64,000 bases of DNA from a candidate division KSB1 bacterium (GTDB lineage Bacteria; Electryoneota; RPQS01): assembly GCA_016214895.1 (NCBI GenBank), contig JACRMR010000008.1, forward strand, positions 248,001 through 312,000, given 5' to 3'. The notes beneath the pieces are model-generated. The model was not told the DNA's origin. It did not search any database and saw only the letters and a list, made by a program, of their open reading frames with translations. Both the position numbers and the translations under genes were made by a program. Shown one piece after another: positions 53,478 through 63,885 of the stretch. Numbering within the stretch: position 1 is the stretch's first letter; each line of letters begins with the position of its first letter.

Positions 53478-54206
53478 ATGGAACGATCGACCAACACGAT
53501 TGGGCTCGTCGCGATCGCGGTTGCCATCGCCTTGTTCGGCTTGCTTGCGCAACGCGGATTTGTCGCCTCTAAGCGCACGGCTGACGTGGTCACGGTCACC
53601 GGTTCGGCCAAAAAGGCTATCGTCTCCGATTATGTTACGTGGCGCGCCTCGGTTCGGTCGCAGCGCGCGACGCTCAAAGAGGCGTACGAGGACGTGGAGA
53701 AGTATCAGGCGCGCATCCGTGACTACCTGAAGGCCAACAAAGTCCCTGATGAGTCCGTCCGGTTCAGTACGATTAACACGGGCACAATTGACGAACGGAA
53801 CGACAATTATCAGGAGACCGGCCGCATCCTCGCTTACACCTGCCATCTATCCTTCGAGATTCAAAGCGACAAGGTGAAGGAAGTCACCGACCTCTCCAGC
53901 CGAGCGTCTGAGCTGATCAAAGAAGACATACCGCTCGACTCGAACTCCCCCGAGTACATTTATACCAAGCTGTCGGATCTCCGCATCGAAATGCTGGGCG
54001 AGGCGTCCAGGGACGCTCGCGCGCGGGCCGAGAAGATCGCCGAGAGCGCGGGGGTCAAGATCGGCGCGTTACGCACGGCTCGGATGGGTGTATTTCAGGT
54101 GACCCCGCGCAATTCCACGGATGTCAGCGATTACGGCACTTACGACACATCGTCTCTGGAGAAGGATATCACTTCTGTCGTCTCGCTAAGCTTCGCCGTC
54201 GAGTAG
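53478..54206 (+). CDS. SIMPL domain (DUF541) protein
   Basis: A 242-residue protein with an N-terminal membrane helix (about 8-27, signal-anchor or signal peptide) and a SIMPL/DUF541 domain (about 35-242): VVTVTGSAKKAI, SRASELIKEDI, ARARAEKIAESAGVKIG and the C-terminal VVSLSFAVE. The family includes BP26 and periplasmic proteins of unclear function. The ATG at 53478 has GGAG 5 nt upstream. It lies 57 nt before the transporter gene and may be cotranscribed with it. Confidence 0.9.
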   Translation: MERSTNTIGLVAIAVAIALFGLLAQRGFVASKRTADVVTVTGSAKKAIVSDYVTWRASVRSQRATLKEAYEDVEKYQARIRDYLKANKVPDESVRFSTINTGTIDERNDNYQETGRILAYTCHLSFEIQSDKVKEVTDLSSRASELIKEDIPLDSNSPEYIYTKLSDLRIEMLGEASRDARARAEKIAESAGVKIGALRTARMGVFQVTPRNSTDVSDYGTYDTSSLEKDITSVVSLSFAVE

Positions 54207-54212
54207 TCTTCC

Positions 54213-54240
54213 TTGTTCCCTGTTCCCTGCTCCTTGTTCC
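54213..54240 (+). repeat. four 7-nt direct repeats
   Basis: TTGTTCC, CTGTTCC, CTGCTCC and TTGTTCC are consecutive (54213-54240), just after the SIMPL stop. Low-complexity tandem repeat of unknown meaning; similar GGAACA-type repeats occur in various genomes. It may form no strong structure. Confidence 0.8.
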
Positions 54241-54263
54241 GATAGCCCCTCACCCCCGCCTCC

Positions 54264-55910
54264 ATGAGTAGCCTTGTCACGCAATTGAAGGCCTTCCCGC
54301 GAGCATTCTGGATGCTCAACACGATCGAGATGATCGAGCGGCTTGCCTACTACGGCATGCGAACGGTAATTCCGATCTACATTGCCCAGGCAGACAATGT
54401 CGGCGGCTTGCACTTCACGCAGTTGCAGAAGGGGCTCATCTTCTTCTATTGGGCGCTCGTGCAATCGCTGGTGCCGATGTTTTCGGGCGGCTTTGCGGAC
54501 CGCTACGGCTATAAGAAGACGATCGCGCTCAGCGTCGGCTTGACGGCCGGCGGATATTTGCTGATGGCAACCCAGCGCGAGTACTGGCCGTTTCTGTTTT
54601 CCTGCTGCGTGCTCGCCCTCGGGACGGCCATCTTCAAGCCCGGGATTCAGGGCACACTGGTCCGCTCGATCAGCAAGGAAAACTCGTCGGTCGGCTGGGG
54701 CACATTCTACATGGTGGTGAATGTCGGCGGCTTTCTCGGGCCGCCGCTCGCGCATTTTCTCTACGGTATTTCCTGGCCGGCAGTCTTCATCGGTTGCGCG
54801 TGCATTGTCAGCCTGAATTTGCTGATGCTGCTCACCTACCAAGAGGTTCCGGCCGGTGGCGATCCGCGCGGCACGCCGCTGACGATCTTCAAAACGACTT
54901 GCGTCAACATGGCGCGTCCGTGGTGGTTGATTCCTGCCGCCGCTGGCCTGATTCTGTTGGCCTTCGTGTTCCCCCTGGCGCAGAATATTCGACTCGGAGT
55001 CGTGTTCGTTTCGCTCGGGGCCCTCGTCGTTCGTACGACCCGCGTCGGCGCCTTCATCTGGCTGATGTCCGGCTTCTGGCTGATGTTCATGCAGCTATTT
55101 GACATGCTGCCCAACTTTATCGTAGATTGGGTGGACAGTTCGAGCATCGTCAGCGCATTGGGCCTCCCGAGTTGGATGACCAACGCGACGCCCCGCGGCA
55201 CGATGATCTCGCAGGAGTGGATGATCAACGCCAACTCCGGCCTCATCGTGGTTTGCGTGATCTTTGTCTCCTGGCTCGTCTCGCGGATGCGCCGGCTGAC
55301 GTCGATCCTGATCGGCATGTCCATCTCCGCTTTCGGCCTCGTATTCGCGGGCTTCACGATGTCCGGCTATCTGTGCATCCTCGGCATCTTCTGCTTCAGT
55401 GTCGGCGAAATGCTGGCGAGTCCGAAGATGAACGAGTATCTCGGCATTATCGCGCCGGAGGGGCAGAAGGCGCTCTACATGGGCTACGCCAATATTCCGC
55501 TGGCCATCGGCTGGAGCTATGGCTCGCTGATGGGCGGCGAGGTCTATGACCGCATGGGTGACAAGGCCAACCTCTCGCTCAACTATTTGGCGAGCAAGTT
55601 CGGTATCACGAGCGACCTCTCGCAGAATGCCATCGTGGCAAAGGTGCAGGCGGCCGGTGCCGATTCGGCCCAGGCTGTGCAGGCGGTCTCCGACGCCTTT
55701 GTGCAGGGCGAAGGCATTGCGCGCGCCAAGGCGACCGCATTTCTCGGCACCATTTCCGGCATGGACGCGGTGCAGGTCACGAACACGCTATGGCACACTT
55801 ATCATCCGTACAAACTCTGGTACCAGTTCGCGGCCATCGGCATCGCGTCCGCCGTCGGCATTGCGATCTACTCGCACTTCGCCCATAAGTGGCAATCGCA
55901 GGACGTTTGA
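54264..55910 (+). CDS. POT/PTR2-type or other MFS transporter
   Basis: A 548-residue membrane protein with about 12-14 helices. It starts with RAFWMLNTIEMIERLAYYGM, typical of proton-dependent oligopeptide transporters, and has the loop motif GGFADRYGYKKT (about 76-87, MFS motif A) and FKPGIQGTLV (about 125-134). Between helices near 430-500 there is a long hydrophilic/helical insertion (ISGMDAVQ, GADSAQAVQAVSD). Substrate (peptide or other) is not certain. It ends 46 nt before the aminotransferase. Confidence 0.85.
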   Translation: MSSLVTQLKAFPRAFWMLNTIEMIERLAYYGMRTVIPIYIAQADNVGGLHFTQLQKGLIFFYWALVQSLVPMFSGGFADRYGYKKTIALSVGLTAGGYLLMATQREYWPFLFSCCVLALGTAIFKPGIQGTLVRSISKENSSVGWGTFYMVVNVGGFLGPPLAHFLYGISWPAVFIGCACIVSLNLLMLLTYQEVPAGGDPRGTPLTIFKTTCVNMARPWWLIPAAAGLILLAFVFPLAQNIRLGVVFVSLGALVVRTTRVGAFIWLMSGFWLMFMQLFDMLPNFIVDWVDSSSIVSALGLPSWMTNATPRGTMISQEWMINANSGLIVVCVIFVSWLVSRMRRLTSILIGMSISAFGLVFAGFTMSGYLCILGIFCFSVGEMLASPKMNEYLGIIAPEGQKALYMGYANIPLAIGWSYGSLMGGEVYDRMGDKANLSLNYLASKFGITSDLSQNAIVAKVQAAGADSAQAVQAVSDAFVQGEGIARAKATAFLGTISGMDAVQVTNTLWHTYHPYKLWYQFAAIGIASAVGIAIYSHFAHKWQSQDV

Positions 55911-55956
55911 CCTCGGCCTCCCTCAGACTGCTGAGCGGCCCCACCCTCATCCGGCT

Positions 55957-57177
55957 ATGACGGCTCCCTCCCCAATTGTTCCCGCCCAACGCACCGATCA
56001 CATCACGTATGCGGTACGTGATGTCGTCGTGCTTGCCAATCAAGTCGCAAAGTCCGGCAAAGAGATGCTCTATCTCAATATCGGCGATCCGAATCAATTT
56101 GACTTCGTAACTCCGCGGCACATCGTTGAGGCCACGTATCAGGCGATGCTGGCCAATCAGAATGGGTATTCGCCCTCCTCCGGCATTGCCTCGGCGGTGG
56201 CGGCGGTCGAGCGCGAAGCCGCCCGCAAGGGCATTCGCGAAATCCGGGACGTGTTCATGACGACCGGCGCCAGTGAGGCCATCGATCTCTGCCTGACCGC
56301 GCTGGTCAACCCCGGTGAGAACGTCCTCCTCCCCACTCCGGGCTATCCGTTGTACAGTGCGATTCTTTGCAAGCTCGGCGCCGTGGAGAATCCGTACTAC
56401 CTTGATGAGTCGAACGGCTGGCAGCCGAACATCGAAGACATTCGCGGAAGAATCAATGACAAGACGCGCGCAATTGTCATGATCAACCCGAACAATCCGA
56501 CCGGCTCAGTTTGCAGTCGCGCGACGTTGCAGGGGCTGGTCCAGCTGGCGCTTGAGCATGGCCTGGTGATCTTTGCCGACGAGATTTATGACAAGCTGAT
56601 CCTTGATGACAACCCGCACGTCTCGATTGCTTCCTTGAGCGCCGATGCGCCCGTGATTACCTTCAACGGGCTTTCCAAGTCCTATGTCGTGCCCGGTTTT
56701 CGCATTGGCTGGGGCATCGTGAGCGGGCCAACCAAGAAGCTCGCGCAATACGTCGAAGCCATCAACAAGCTCCTGCGCGCGCGGCTCTGCGCGAATCACC
56801 CCGAGCAGCACGCGATTCAGCCCGCGCTCGAGGGAGATCAGTCGCACATCGCGGAAGTCAACGCCCGGTTGCGCCGTCGTCGCGATCTCACCGTCCGGGA
56901 GTTGAATGCGATCCCGGGGATCTCCTGCCTGAAGCCTGAGGGCGCGTTCTATGCCTTTCCGCGTCTGCACATTAAGGGCTCCGATCACGATTTCTGCGCG
57001 GAACTCTTGCGCGAGACGGGCGTGGTCGTCGTGCCCGGCAGCGGCTTCGGACAGGTTCCCGGCACGCAGCACTTTCGCGTCGTGATCTTGCCGCCAGACG
57101 ATATTCTGCAAAAGGCGTTCACCGCACTTCGAGAGTTCATGCAGCGGCACGGCAAGAAGTACGGCATCACCGAGTAG
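55957..57177 (+). CDS. class I/II PLP aminotransferase (alanine aminotransferase AlaA-like)
   Basis: A 406-residue PLP-dependent enzyme. The motifs are GASEAIDLCLTALVNPGENV, TPGYPLYSA, NPNNPTGSVCS (Asn-binding) and the Schiff-base lysine in LSKSYVVPGFRIGW (about residue 238). The N-terminus KEMLYLNIGDPNQFDF fits AlaA/aspartate-type aminotransferases that make alanine from pyruvate. The ATG at 55957 is the only start that avoids a long overlap with the transporter frame. Genes before it in the same direction: transporter and SIMPL. Confidence 0.92.
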   Translation: MTAPSPIVPAQRTDHITYAVRDVVVLANQVAKSGKEMLYLNIGDPNQFDFVTPRHIVEATYQAMLANQNGYSPSSGIASAVAAVEREAARKGIREIRDVFMTTGASEAIDLCLTALVNPGENVLLPTPGYPLYSAILCKLGAVENPYYLDESNGWQPNIEDIRGRINDKTRAIVMINPNNPTGSVCSRATLQGLVQLALEHGLVIFADEIYDKLILDDNPHVSIASLSADAPVITFNGLSKSYVVPGFRIGWGIVSGPTKKLAQYVEAINKLLRARLCANHPEQHAIQPALEGDQSHIAEVNARLRRRRDLTVRELNAIPGISCLKPEGAFYAFPRLHIKGSDHDFCAELLRETGVVVVPGSGFGQVPGTQHFRVVILPPDDILQKAFTALREFMQRHGKKYGITE

Positions 57178-57184
57178 CGCCGCA

Positions 57185-57345
57185 CGGGCTTGTTGCCGAA
57201 ATCGGAATCCGCCGAGCGGGGACTGCGTCCCCGCCGGAATTGACGGCAGCCAAACTCCGTCGTGCTTCAATCGGTATCAAATAGCCTCAGATTCCGGCCG
57301 CGCGGAAACGCGCGGCTCGGCCATCGCCTTTCGGCAACAAGCCCG
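57185..57345. repeat. 17-bp inverted repeat enclosing a structured region
   Basis: The first 168 nt of the 436-nt gene-free gap 57178-57613. Perfect 17-bp arms (57185-57201 and 57329-57345, the left arm beginning CGGGCTTGTTGCC) flank 127 nt with two further hairpins: GCGGGGAC with loop TGC and GTCCCCGC (57216-57234), and CCGCGCG with loop GAAA and CGCGCGG (57298-57315). No ORF, no transposase. Could be a structured RNA, a REP-like element or a MITE-like remnant. Confidence 0.7.
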
Positions 57346-57414
57346 CCCGGCGGTTTTCGCGGATCTCCCGCCACTCCTCACGATCGCGGGCCCCGGCGCT
57401 AACCGGATGCCGTT

Positions 57415-57441
57415 CTGAATTTCTGTCTTGCTGAATTTCTG
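57415..57441 (+). repeat. 11-bp direct repeat CTGAATTTCTG
   Basis: Two copies of CTGAATTTCTG, 57415-57425 and 57431-57441, five nt apart. Just before the hairpin at 57460. Meaning unknown. Confidence 0.75.
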
Positions 57442-57459
57442 AGTTTTTGCAACTCACAG

Positions 57460-57489
57460 GAAAGCCCTCGATCCGCTCGAGGGCTTTCT
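57460..57489. terminator. strong hairpin, likely bidirectional terminator
   Basis: A 12-bp perfect stem (57460-57471 with 57477-57488, GAAAGCCCTCGA against TCGAGGGCTTTC) with loop TCCGC. There is only a short T-run in the stem end (CTTTCTG), so termination efficiency is uncertain. It lies between the convergent aminotransferase and nuoN genes. Between 57490 and 57613 there is only a small hairpin at 57546-57566 (GCGTCAC against GTGACGC). Confidence 0.65.
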
Positions 57490-57613
57490 GCATTATCAAC
57501 CTGTTGAAAGTGAACAGGGTCTCCTGACTTCACATCCCCCAAGCGGCGTCACCCGTGACGTGACGCGCCGCGCGCGGAGTCTCTCCAATCCCCCGCCGAA
57601 ATCCGGCAAGCGT

Positions 57614-59050
57614 TCACGGCACCGCCGCCGTCAGCACATTCAGCAATGGCTCAGGAAAGAGCCCGATGACCAGGATGACAAGCGCCGAAACCGCCAGCGC
57701 CGCGCGATAAGGCAGCGGATCGGCTACTGTCAGTTCGCCTTCGGCCTTCGTCATGTAGAGCAAGACGATGATCCGCAGGTAATAGTACGCCGCCACCGCG
57801 CTGTTCAGCAAGCCGACGATTGCCAGCATCACGTGTCCCTGCTGAATCGCCGCGGAAAACACATAGAGTTTGCCGAAGAATCCCGCCATCGGCGGAATAC
57901 CCGTCAGCGACAGCATGAAGACCGTCATGGTGATGCCCAGCAGCGGATGTGCGAATCCCATCCCGCGCAAGTCCTCATATCCGTACTTGCCGTCCGTTTT
58001 TCGGTTCAAGAGGATAAGCACGGCGAACGCGCCGAGATTCATGAACGAATAGGCCACGAGGTAATAGGCGGTCGCCGCGAACGCGGCTTTCGTGCCCGCG
58101 ACGATCCCGACCAGCAGATAACCCGCGTGCGCAATCGACGAATAGGCCAACATCCGTTTGAGACTCGTCTGCTTTAGCGCAACCACGTTACCGACGGTCA
58201 TCGTAATCATCGCCAGCCACGTCAGGGCATCCACCCAAAGTACCGACGATCCGGCCATCGTGATCCCGAATACGCGGATCAGCGCGACGAATGCCGCCGC
58301 CTTGGGCCCCGTGGACATGAACCCGGTGATGGTGGTCGGCGCGCCCTCGTAAACGTCGGGTGACCAGAAGTGGAACGGCACCGCCGCGACCTTGAACGCG
58401 AATCCGACCAGCAACAAGGCGATGCCCGCGATGAGCATGGACTCAGGTTGGAATCCCTGCGCAAAGAACGCCTGCATTTCGACATAGTCAACGCTGCCGA
58501 TCGCGCCGTACAGGAGCGCAATCCCATAGAGCAGGAAGCCGCTCGAGAACGCGCCAAGAATCAGATACTTCATGCTGGCTTCGGTCGAACGCAAGTCACC
58601 GCGCTGCAAACCGGCCAGTACATAAAGACCAATCGACATGACCTCGAGACCGAGGAAGAACAGCAGCAGATTGGCCGCGCTGACCATCACCATCATCCCG
58701 AACACCGACATCAGCACGAGCGAATAGTACTCGCCGAGCCGGATGCCTCGTTGTTGGATGTAGTGCGGAGAGTACAGTACCGTCAGCACTCCGATGATCG
58801 AAAACACGACCTTGAACACGGAACTCATGCCGTCCGAGTAAACCGTTCCGGCAAACGCGAGCGTTCCGTCGCCCCAGGTCGCCAACGCGGCGATTCCGGC
58901 CGCAACGAAACCCAGCCCCGCGAGCACCGGCAGCGAGCCCGAGCGCCATCCGCCCTTTACCACATCCGCGACGATCACAACCAGCGTGGTGATCACGAGC
59001 ACAGTCTCGGGCAGGACGGCCTGCAGGTCTATGATGGAGAGCGAATTCAT
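57614..59050 (-). CDS. nuoN: NADH-quinone oxidoreductase subunit N
   Basis: Antiporter-like membrane subunit of complex I (NuoN/ND2). The 478 residues contain about 14 helices with the NuoN pattern LAYSSIAHAGYLLVGI (about 290-305) and charged residues for proton pumping (Lys in VALKQTSLKRM, Glu in LGLEVMSIGLYVL). It starts 2 nt after the nuoM stop. Last gene of the nuo unit; a hairpin follows at 57460-57489. Confidence 0.95.
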   Translation of the reverse strand: MNSLSIIDLQAVLPETVLVITTLVVIVADVVKGGWRSGSLPVLAGLGFVAAGIAALATWGDGTLAFAGTVYSDGMSSVFKVVFSIIGVLTVLYSPHYIQQRGIRLGEYYSLVLMSVFGMMVMVSAANLLLFFLGLEVMSIGLYVLAGLQRGDLRSTEASMKYLILGAFSSGFLLYGIALLYGAIGSVDYVEMQAFFAQGFQPESMLIAGIALLLVGFAFKVAAVPFHFWSPDVYEGAPTTITGFMSTGPKAAAFVALIRVFGITMAGSSVLWVDALTWLAMITMTVGNVVALKQTSLKRMLAYSSIAHAGYLLVGIVAGTKAAFAATAYYLVAYSFMNLGAFAVLILLNRKTDGKYGYEDLRGMGFAHPLLGITMTVFMLSLTGIPPMAGFFGKLYVFSAAIQQGHVMLAIVGLLNSAVAAYYYLRIIVLLYMTKAEGELTVADPLPYRAALAVSALVILVIGLFPEPLLNVLTAAVP

Positions 59051-59052
59051 GA

Positions 59053-60558
<1,506 letters not shown>

Positions 60559-60561
60559 AAT

Positions 60562-62481
60562 TTAGATCAATACCCACATGAAGACGGTGAGCAACACCAG
60601 CACGCCCAGCCCCATGAACAGCGCGTAGTTTTGCACGACACCGGTTTGCACCTGTCTCACCACACCGCCGACGCCCGTGAAGAACGATCCGATTCCGTTC
60701 ACCAATCCGTCGATGGTCCCCTGATCGAAGTACTTCGCCAGCAGTTCTGAGCCCGCTACGATCGGCTTGGAAATCACCGTATCGTAGATCTGGTCCACCC
60801 AGTACTTGTTGAGCAGCAAGTGGTGGCCGCCGCTCTTGCCGAGACTCTCGACCAGCGCGGACTTCTTCATGTACCACGAATAAGCGAGGTAGATCCCGGT
60901 CAATGCCACCGCCACGGACAGGATCATCAGCACATATTCCGCCGTCGGCGTATGCATCACGACCAGCTCTTCGATACCCTCACCTTCCGGCTGCATGACC
61001 GGCTTCAGCCATTCCTCAAACCGGTTGTGGCCACCGAGGGCATGCGGCAAACCGATGTAGCCGCCGATAATCGACAATCCGGCCAGCACCATCAGCGGCA
61101 CGGTCATCACCTTGGACGACTCGTGAACATGGTGCTCCGCTGCCTTCGACCCGCGGAACTTGCCGAAAAACGTCAGATAGAGCAGCCGGAACATATAGAA
61201 AGCCGTGCAAAATGCGGCGCACAGGGCAACGATCCACAGGACATAGTGCTCGTGCTCAAACGTCTTCCAGAGGATTTCGTCTTTGGAAAAGAACCCTGCC
61301 AGCCCCGGCACCCCGGCAATTGCCAGAGTTCCGATGGCAAACGTGAGATAAGTGGCCGGCATCTTCGACTTCAGCCCGCCCATTTGCCGAATATCCTGCT
61401 CCCCGGACATCCCGTGAATTACCGAGCCGGAGCCCAGAAACAGCAGACCTTTGAAGAATGCGTGCGTCATCAAGTGAAAAATCGCCGCGACATAAGCCCC
61501 CACACCTGCCGCCAGAAACATGAAGCCAAGTTGACTGACCGTCGAATAGGCCAGCACCTTCTTGATATCATTCTGCACCAGACCGATCGTCGCCGCGAAG
61601 ATCGCCGTCCCCGCGCCCACGATCGCCACGGTTTCGCTGGCCACCGGGGACAGTGAGAAGAAGAAGTTAGAGCGCACCACCATATAGACGCCCGCCGTCA
61701 CCATCGTCGCGGCGTGGATCAGCGCCGACACCGGCGTCGGACCGGCCATCGCATCGGGCAGCCACACATACAACGGAAATTGCGCCGACTTGCCGACCGC
61801 GCCCGTAAACAGCAGCAGACAGATCGTCGTGATCACGCCCGCGCCGACCGGATAAACCTGTGCCATCGGCATCACCTTGGTAAACTGCAAGGTGCCGAAC
61901 GTGCTCCAAATCAGGAAGATCGCGAGCAGAAACCCGAAGTCGCCGATGCGATTGACAATGAACGCCTTCTTGCCCGCGCTCGCCTTGGCTTCATCCGTGT
62001 ACCAGAATCCGATCAGCAGATAAGAGCACAACCCCACCCCTTCCCAGCCGACGAACATCAACAGGTAGTTGTTGCCCATCACGAGCAAGAGCATGAAGAA
62101 GACGAACAGATTCAGGTAGATAAAGAACTTCCTGAACCCCTCGTCGCCGTGCATGTAGCCGATCGAGTAGATATGGATCAGGAACGACACGCCCGTCACG
62201 ACCAGCATCATCACGAGCGAGAGCGGATCGATCAGGAAAGCGGCCGCGGCCTCGAATCGTCCGGCGGCGATCCACGTGAACAGCTCCTGTTCAAACCTCC
62301 GGTCCGCGGCGGACATTCCCAGCATCTGGAAGAAAGTGCCGACCGTCACCACGAAGCTCGCGCCGATCATCCCGGCCGCCACGACTCCCGGCACCGGCTC
62401 CTTGACGTGGCGCAGCACCAGGGTGTTCAGGACCACACCGATCAGCGGAAACAGGGGAACGAGATAGACAAGCTCAAGCAT
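60562..62481 (-). CDS. nuoL: NADH-quinone oxidoreductase subunit L
   Basis: Largest antiporter-like subunit of complex I (NuoL/ND5). The 639 residues match the family, with a long lateral helix at the C-terminus. Motifs: FVGWEGVGLCSYLLIGFWY (key Glu), PLYVWLPDAMAGPTPVSALI (HxWLPDAM type, here Y instead of H before VWLPDAM), and KKVLAYSTVSQLGFMFLA. It starts 3 nt after the nuoK stop. Confidence 0.97.
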   Translation of the reverse strand: MLELVYLVPLFPLIGVVLNTLVLRHVKEPVPGVVAAGMIGASFVVTVGTFFQMLGMSAADRRFEQELFTWIAAGRFEAAAAFLIDPLSLVMMLVVTGVSFLIHIYSIGYMHGDEGFRKFFIYLNLFVFFMLLLVMGNNYLLMFVGWEGVGLCSYLLIGFWYTDEAKASAGKKAFIVNRIGDFGFLLAIFLIWSTFGTLQFTKVMPMAQVYPVGAGVITTICLLLFTGAVGKSAQFPLYVWLPDAMAGPTPVSALIHAATMVTAGVYMVVRSNFFFSLSPVASETVAIVGAGTAIFAATIGLVQNDIKKVLAYSTVSQLGFMFLAAGVGAYVAAIFHLMTHAFFKGLLFLGSGSVIHGMSGEQDIRQMGGLKSKMPATYLTFAIGTLAIAGVPGLAGFFSKDEILWKTFEHEHYVLWIVALCAAFCTAFYMFRLLYLTFFGKFRGSKAAEHHVHESSKVMTVPLMVLAGLSIIGGYIGLPHALGGHNRFEEWLKPVMQPEGEGIEELVVMHTPTAEYVLMILSVAVALTGIYLAYSWYMKKSALVESLGKSGGHHLLLNKYWVDQIYDTVISKPIVAGSELLAKYFDQGTIDGLVNGIGSFFTGVGGVVRQVQTGVVQNYALFMGLGVLVLLTVFMWVLI

Positions 62482-62484
62482 CGT

Positions 62485-62790
62485 TCACCACTTCATCAGG
62501 TTTGCGGAATCGATATCCATCGTTCCGCGCTGCCGCCACAGCGAAATCAGAATCGCGAGACCCACGGCCACTTCCGCCGCGGCCACGCACAGCACAAAGA
62601 ACACCATTAACTGCCCGTTCAAATCGCCCGTGAATTTGGCAATCGCGATGAACGTCAGGTTGACCGCGTTCAGCATGAGTTCCACCGACATCAGAATCAC
62701 GATCAGGTTCTTGCGGGTTAGCACGCCCAGCACGCCGATCGCGAACAACACCGCCGAGAGCAGCAGGTAGTGCGAAAGTTCAATCTGCAC
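62485..62790 (-). CDS. nuoK: NADH-quinone oxidoreductase subunit K
   Basis: A 101-residue three-helix membrane subunit (NuoK/ND4L). The two conserved glutamates lie in [15 protein letters not shown] and [15 protein letters not shown]. The start is GTG at 62790 because GGAGG lies 6 nt upstream, giving an 11-nt overlap with nuoJ; a start at 62808 is possible but lacks this. Confidence 0.95.
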   Translation of the reverse strand: MQIELSHYLLLSAVLFAIGVLGVLTRKNLIVILMSVELMLNAVNLTFIAIAKFTGDLNGQLMVFFVLCVAAAEVAVGLAILISLWRQRGTMDIDSANLMKW

Positions 62791-63298
62791 GGCCAGCCTC
62801 CGCGTCATCCGGCTTGCGAATCAGGGCCACCGCGCCGATCACCGCCAGCAGCAATAGCACCGACACGACCTCGAACGCATAGACATACTTGCTGAACAGC
62901 AGCACGCCGATCTCGCTCACCGTCCCGTATCCCCCCGGCAGCTCGGCATGGGCGGGGATCCCCACGGCCATGCTCATGATGCTCAGGAAGATCGTCAGCA
63001 GTAGCAGGCCGGCCACCGCGATCCCCGCGAATTTCCAGACAGCGGGGATCTGCTCTTGAATCGGCTTCAGATTCAGGAGCATGATTACAAACAACATGAG
63101 TACGATTACCGCGCCCGCATAGACGATGATTTGCGTCACCGCCACGAACGGCGCGGACAAGAGCACATAAAACCCGGCCAGCGAGAACATCGTCACGACC
63201 AGGTACAGCGCGCTTGCGATGGGAGAGGGAGACGTGATTACCAGCAGCGCGGAAAGAATGGCTGCCAGGCTCAGAACCGTGAAAAGTACGGTTTCCAT
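62780..63298 (-). CDS. nuoJ: NADH-quinone oxidoreductase subunit J
   Basis: A 172-residue five-helix subunit (NuoJ/ND6). The conserved [22 protein letters not shown] (residues about 52-73; typical NuoJ motif [20 protein letters not shown]) is present. First gene of the complex I unit here: it begins 81 nt after the nrdR stop with its own promoter and a 5' hairpin; nuoA-I are not in the window. Confidence 0.95.
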   Translation of the reverse strand: METVLFTVLSLAAILSALLVITSPSPIASALYLVVTMFSLAGFYVLLSAPFVAVTQIIVYAGAVIVLMLFVIMLLNLKPIQEQIPAVWKFAGIAVAGLLLLTIFLSIMSMAVGIPAHAELPGGYGTVSEIGVLLFSKYVYAFEVVSVLLLLAVIGAVALIRKPDDAEAGRAD

Positions 63299-63326
63299 GA
63301 AGTGAAGGTGAGAATCGGCCCCGCGG

Positions 63327-63345
63327 TCCGTCGCAATCCGACGGA
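63327..63345 (-). promoter_or_regulatory. 5' UTR hairpin in the nuoJ leader
   Basis: A 7-bp stem (63327-63333 with 63339-63345, TCCGTCG against CGACGGA) with a 5-nt loop. It begins about 4 nt after the predicted transcription start (63349). It might protect the mRNA 5' end or regulate translation; no function is known. Confidence 0.45.
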
Positions 63346-63354
63346 GCCGGAGGC

Positions 63355-63383
63355 AATATAACGGTTCGCCTGTAGATTGTCAA
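63355..63383 (-). promoter_or_regulatory. strong sigma70-type promoter for nuoJKLMN
   Basis: Minus strand: perfect TTGACA (63383-63378), exactly 17 nt, TATATT (63360-63355). The -35 overlaps the stop codon of nrdR. The best match to a consensus promoter in the window, so complex I membrane-arm genes are likely transcribed separately. Confidence 0.8.
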
Positions 63384-63856
63384 CCGCTTTGTGAAGAATT
63401 GCGCGAACCGCTGTTGAGTTTCGCCAGCTCCTCGACAAATTCGTTCACGTTGCCGTAGCGGTTAAACACTGACGCGAAACGGACATAGGCCACTTCGTCG
63501 GTCCCCGCCAGCTGACCCAGAATCCACTCGCCAATCTGGCGGCTGCTGACTTCGTTGCCTTCCGCGGCCAGTGCCGCGGCCTCCACGGCGCGCGTCATCT
63601 GATCGATCCGCTCGAGGGCGACCGGGCGCTTGTTGCACGCGATGGAAATCCCGCGATAGACTTTGTTGCGATCAAACGGCTCGCGATTGCCGTCGCTCTT
63701 GGCCACAAACACAACCTGTTCTTCCGGCGCTTCGTATGTCGTATAGCGGCTGCTGCATGCGGAACACTCGCGTCGTCGCCGCGTCGCCCGCCCTTCCCGG
63801 GCCGGCCGCGAATCAATCACACGGTCTTCATCGACTCCGCAATACGGACATTTCAT
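63380..63856 (-). CDS. nrdR: transcriptional repressor NrdR
   Basis: Represses ribonucleotide reductase genes, sensing dATP/ATP with its ATP-cone. The 158 residues have the N-terminal zinc ribbon (MKCPYCG with Cys3, Cys6; RRRRECSACSSRYTTYE with the second Cys pair) and the ATP-cone domain (about 45-135, VAKSDGNREPFDRNKV). The ATG at 63856 gives the standard start; an upstream Met adds six residues. GGAG precedes it in a hairpin region. No nrd genes or NrdR-box pairs are seen here. Confidence 0.96.
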   Translation of the reverse strand: MKCPYCGVDEDRVIDSRPAREGRATRRRRECSACSSRYTTYEAPEEQVVFVAKSDGNREPFDRNKVYRGISIACNKRPVALERIDQMTRAVEAAALAAEGNEVSSRQIGEWILGQLAGTDEVAYVRFASVFNRYGNVNEFVEELAKLNSGSRNSSQSG

Positions 63857-63866
63857 GTTCTTCTCT

Positions 63867-63885
63867 CCCCCCACCCAGTGGGGGG
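63867..63885. repeat. GC hairpin overlapping the nrdR ribosome site
   Basis: Arms CCCCCCAC (63867-63874) and GTGGGGGG (63878-63885) with loop CCA form an 8-bp stem, starting 11 nt upstream of the nrdR ATG, just outside or overlapping its Shine-Dalgarno region. The remaining stretch 63886-64000 shows no gene or clear signal. Confidence 0.65.
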
